Assembly: GCF_000719265.1 (NCBI RefSeq) | Contig: NZ_JOFL01000009.1 | Coordinates: 158,777-222,776, forward strand | Reading direction: 5' to 3' | DNA from: Streptomyces roseoverticillatus | GTDB taxonomy: Bacteria > Actinomycetota > Actinomycetes > Streptomycetales > Streptomycetaceae | Length of the DNA: 64,000 nucleotides | In this document: positions 63,731-64,000 of the stretch, one piece after another | Numbering within the stretch: position 1 is the stretch's first letter | Layout: every line of letters starts with the position of its first letter | Translations under genes and position numbers: made by a program | The notes under the pieces: generated by a model | What the model saw: the letters and a program-made list of their open reading frames with translations, nothing else | What the model was told of the DNA's origin: nothing | Databases searched by the model: none

Positions 63731-64000
63731 ATGCCCGAAGAGTCCCCGCTCATCAAGAGCCTGCGTGCGGCCGTCGACGCCGCGCCCGACGACGTGCCCC
63801 TGCGCCTGCACCTCGCCCAGCTCCTTCTCGAAGCGGGGCTCGTCCAGGACGCGATATCCCAGGTCGCCGCGGCTCTGCAGCGGGAACCGGGCAACGCCGA
63901 GGCGCAGGCGCTGATCGCCCGCGCCGTCGCCCCGCCGGTGACCGCCCCGGCCACGGCCCAAGCCCCGGCCACCCCGGCCCCCGCCCCGGCCACTCCGGCC
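63731..64000 (+). CDS. TPR-type protein, 3' end outside window
   Basis: The first 90 codons of a gene that continues past the right edge. SPLIKSLRAAVDAAPDDVPL, RLHLAQLLLEAGLVQDAISQ and QREPGNAEAQALIARAVA form a tetratricopeptide pair, followed by an Ala/Pro/Thr linker. I recall Streptomyces AAA-type ATPases (SpoVK-like) with this N-terminus, but the ATPase is not visible. Start ATG 63731. Confidence 0.7.
   Translation, partial: MPEESPLIKSLRAAVDAAPDDVPLRLHLAQLLLEAGLVQDAISQVAAALQREPGNAEAQALIARAVAPPVTAPATAQAPATPAPAPATPA

Overview
The window is chromosomal DNA of a very GC-rich actinomycete, almost certainly Streptomyces. The basis is extreme GC at third codon positions, frequent GTG starts, and a gene order (RNase E, rplU-rpmA-obg, proB/proA, nadD-LCP-rsfS, leuS, comEA/comEC, holA, rpsT/lepA, hemW, hrcA-dnaJ, rsmE) that I remember as the rne-to-dnaJ2 core segment of Streptomyces coelicolor (about SCO2599 to SCO2554). 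No rRNA, CRISPR array, transposase or prophage module was seen.

Bases 1-49.9 kb are conserved core. The 3' part of an RNase E/G gene opens the window, then L21, L27 and the Obg GTPase behind a consensus promoter. A convergent membrane-anchored CDP-glycerol glycerophosphotransferase-like gene follows, then proB, a small conserved gene, proA, and two adjacent single-pass membrane proteins sharing an N-terminal motif. Next come an M48 protease, two tiny membrane proteins, nadD, a degenerate LCP/LytR_C protein, rsfS and a histidine phosphatase. Two identical tRNA-Ala(GGC) genes bracket a multicopper oxidase and a GT87 membrane glycosyltransferase. A stand-alone NuoF-ferredoxin fusion and a secreted sedolisin lead to leuS, which is preceded by a 12-codon leader ORF with three consecutive leucine codons and a terminator hairpin. 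DegV, comEA/comEC, arylamine N-acetyltransferase, holA, rpsT, lepA, an acyl-CoA ligase, hemW, a DUF3097 gene, an MBL hydrolase, CIRCE-hrcA-dnaJ, a nitronate monooxygenase and rsmE complete the core.

Bases 49.9-63.7 kb look accessory. A LuxR regulator is followed by a WhiJ-type cluster (XRE/DUF5753 regulator with DUF397 partner, divergent from small genes including an apparently frameshifted ATP-binding protein) and a secreted protein. Then comes a polymorphic-toxin locus: a WXG100-like protein coupled to a 1436-residue RHS protein with an HNH/Endo VII-like C-terminal tip, an Imm50-like immunity gene, an unknown small gene, and a composite protein with barstar-like and SMI1-like parts. Base composition drops at the toxin tip and immunity genes, as expected for exchangeable cassettes. 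Two unknown minus-strand genes, a secreted ricin-type lectin and a lipoprotein follow; the start of a TPR gene runs off the right edge.

The observations most worth a second look are the leuS leader, the toxin/polyimmunity locus, the frameshift in a C-run near 52485, the degenerate LCP protein, and several dispersed palindromes and duplications. Assignments come from reading translated sequence; no database search was possible.
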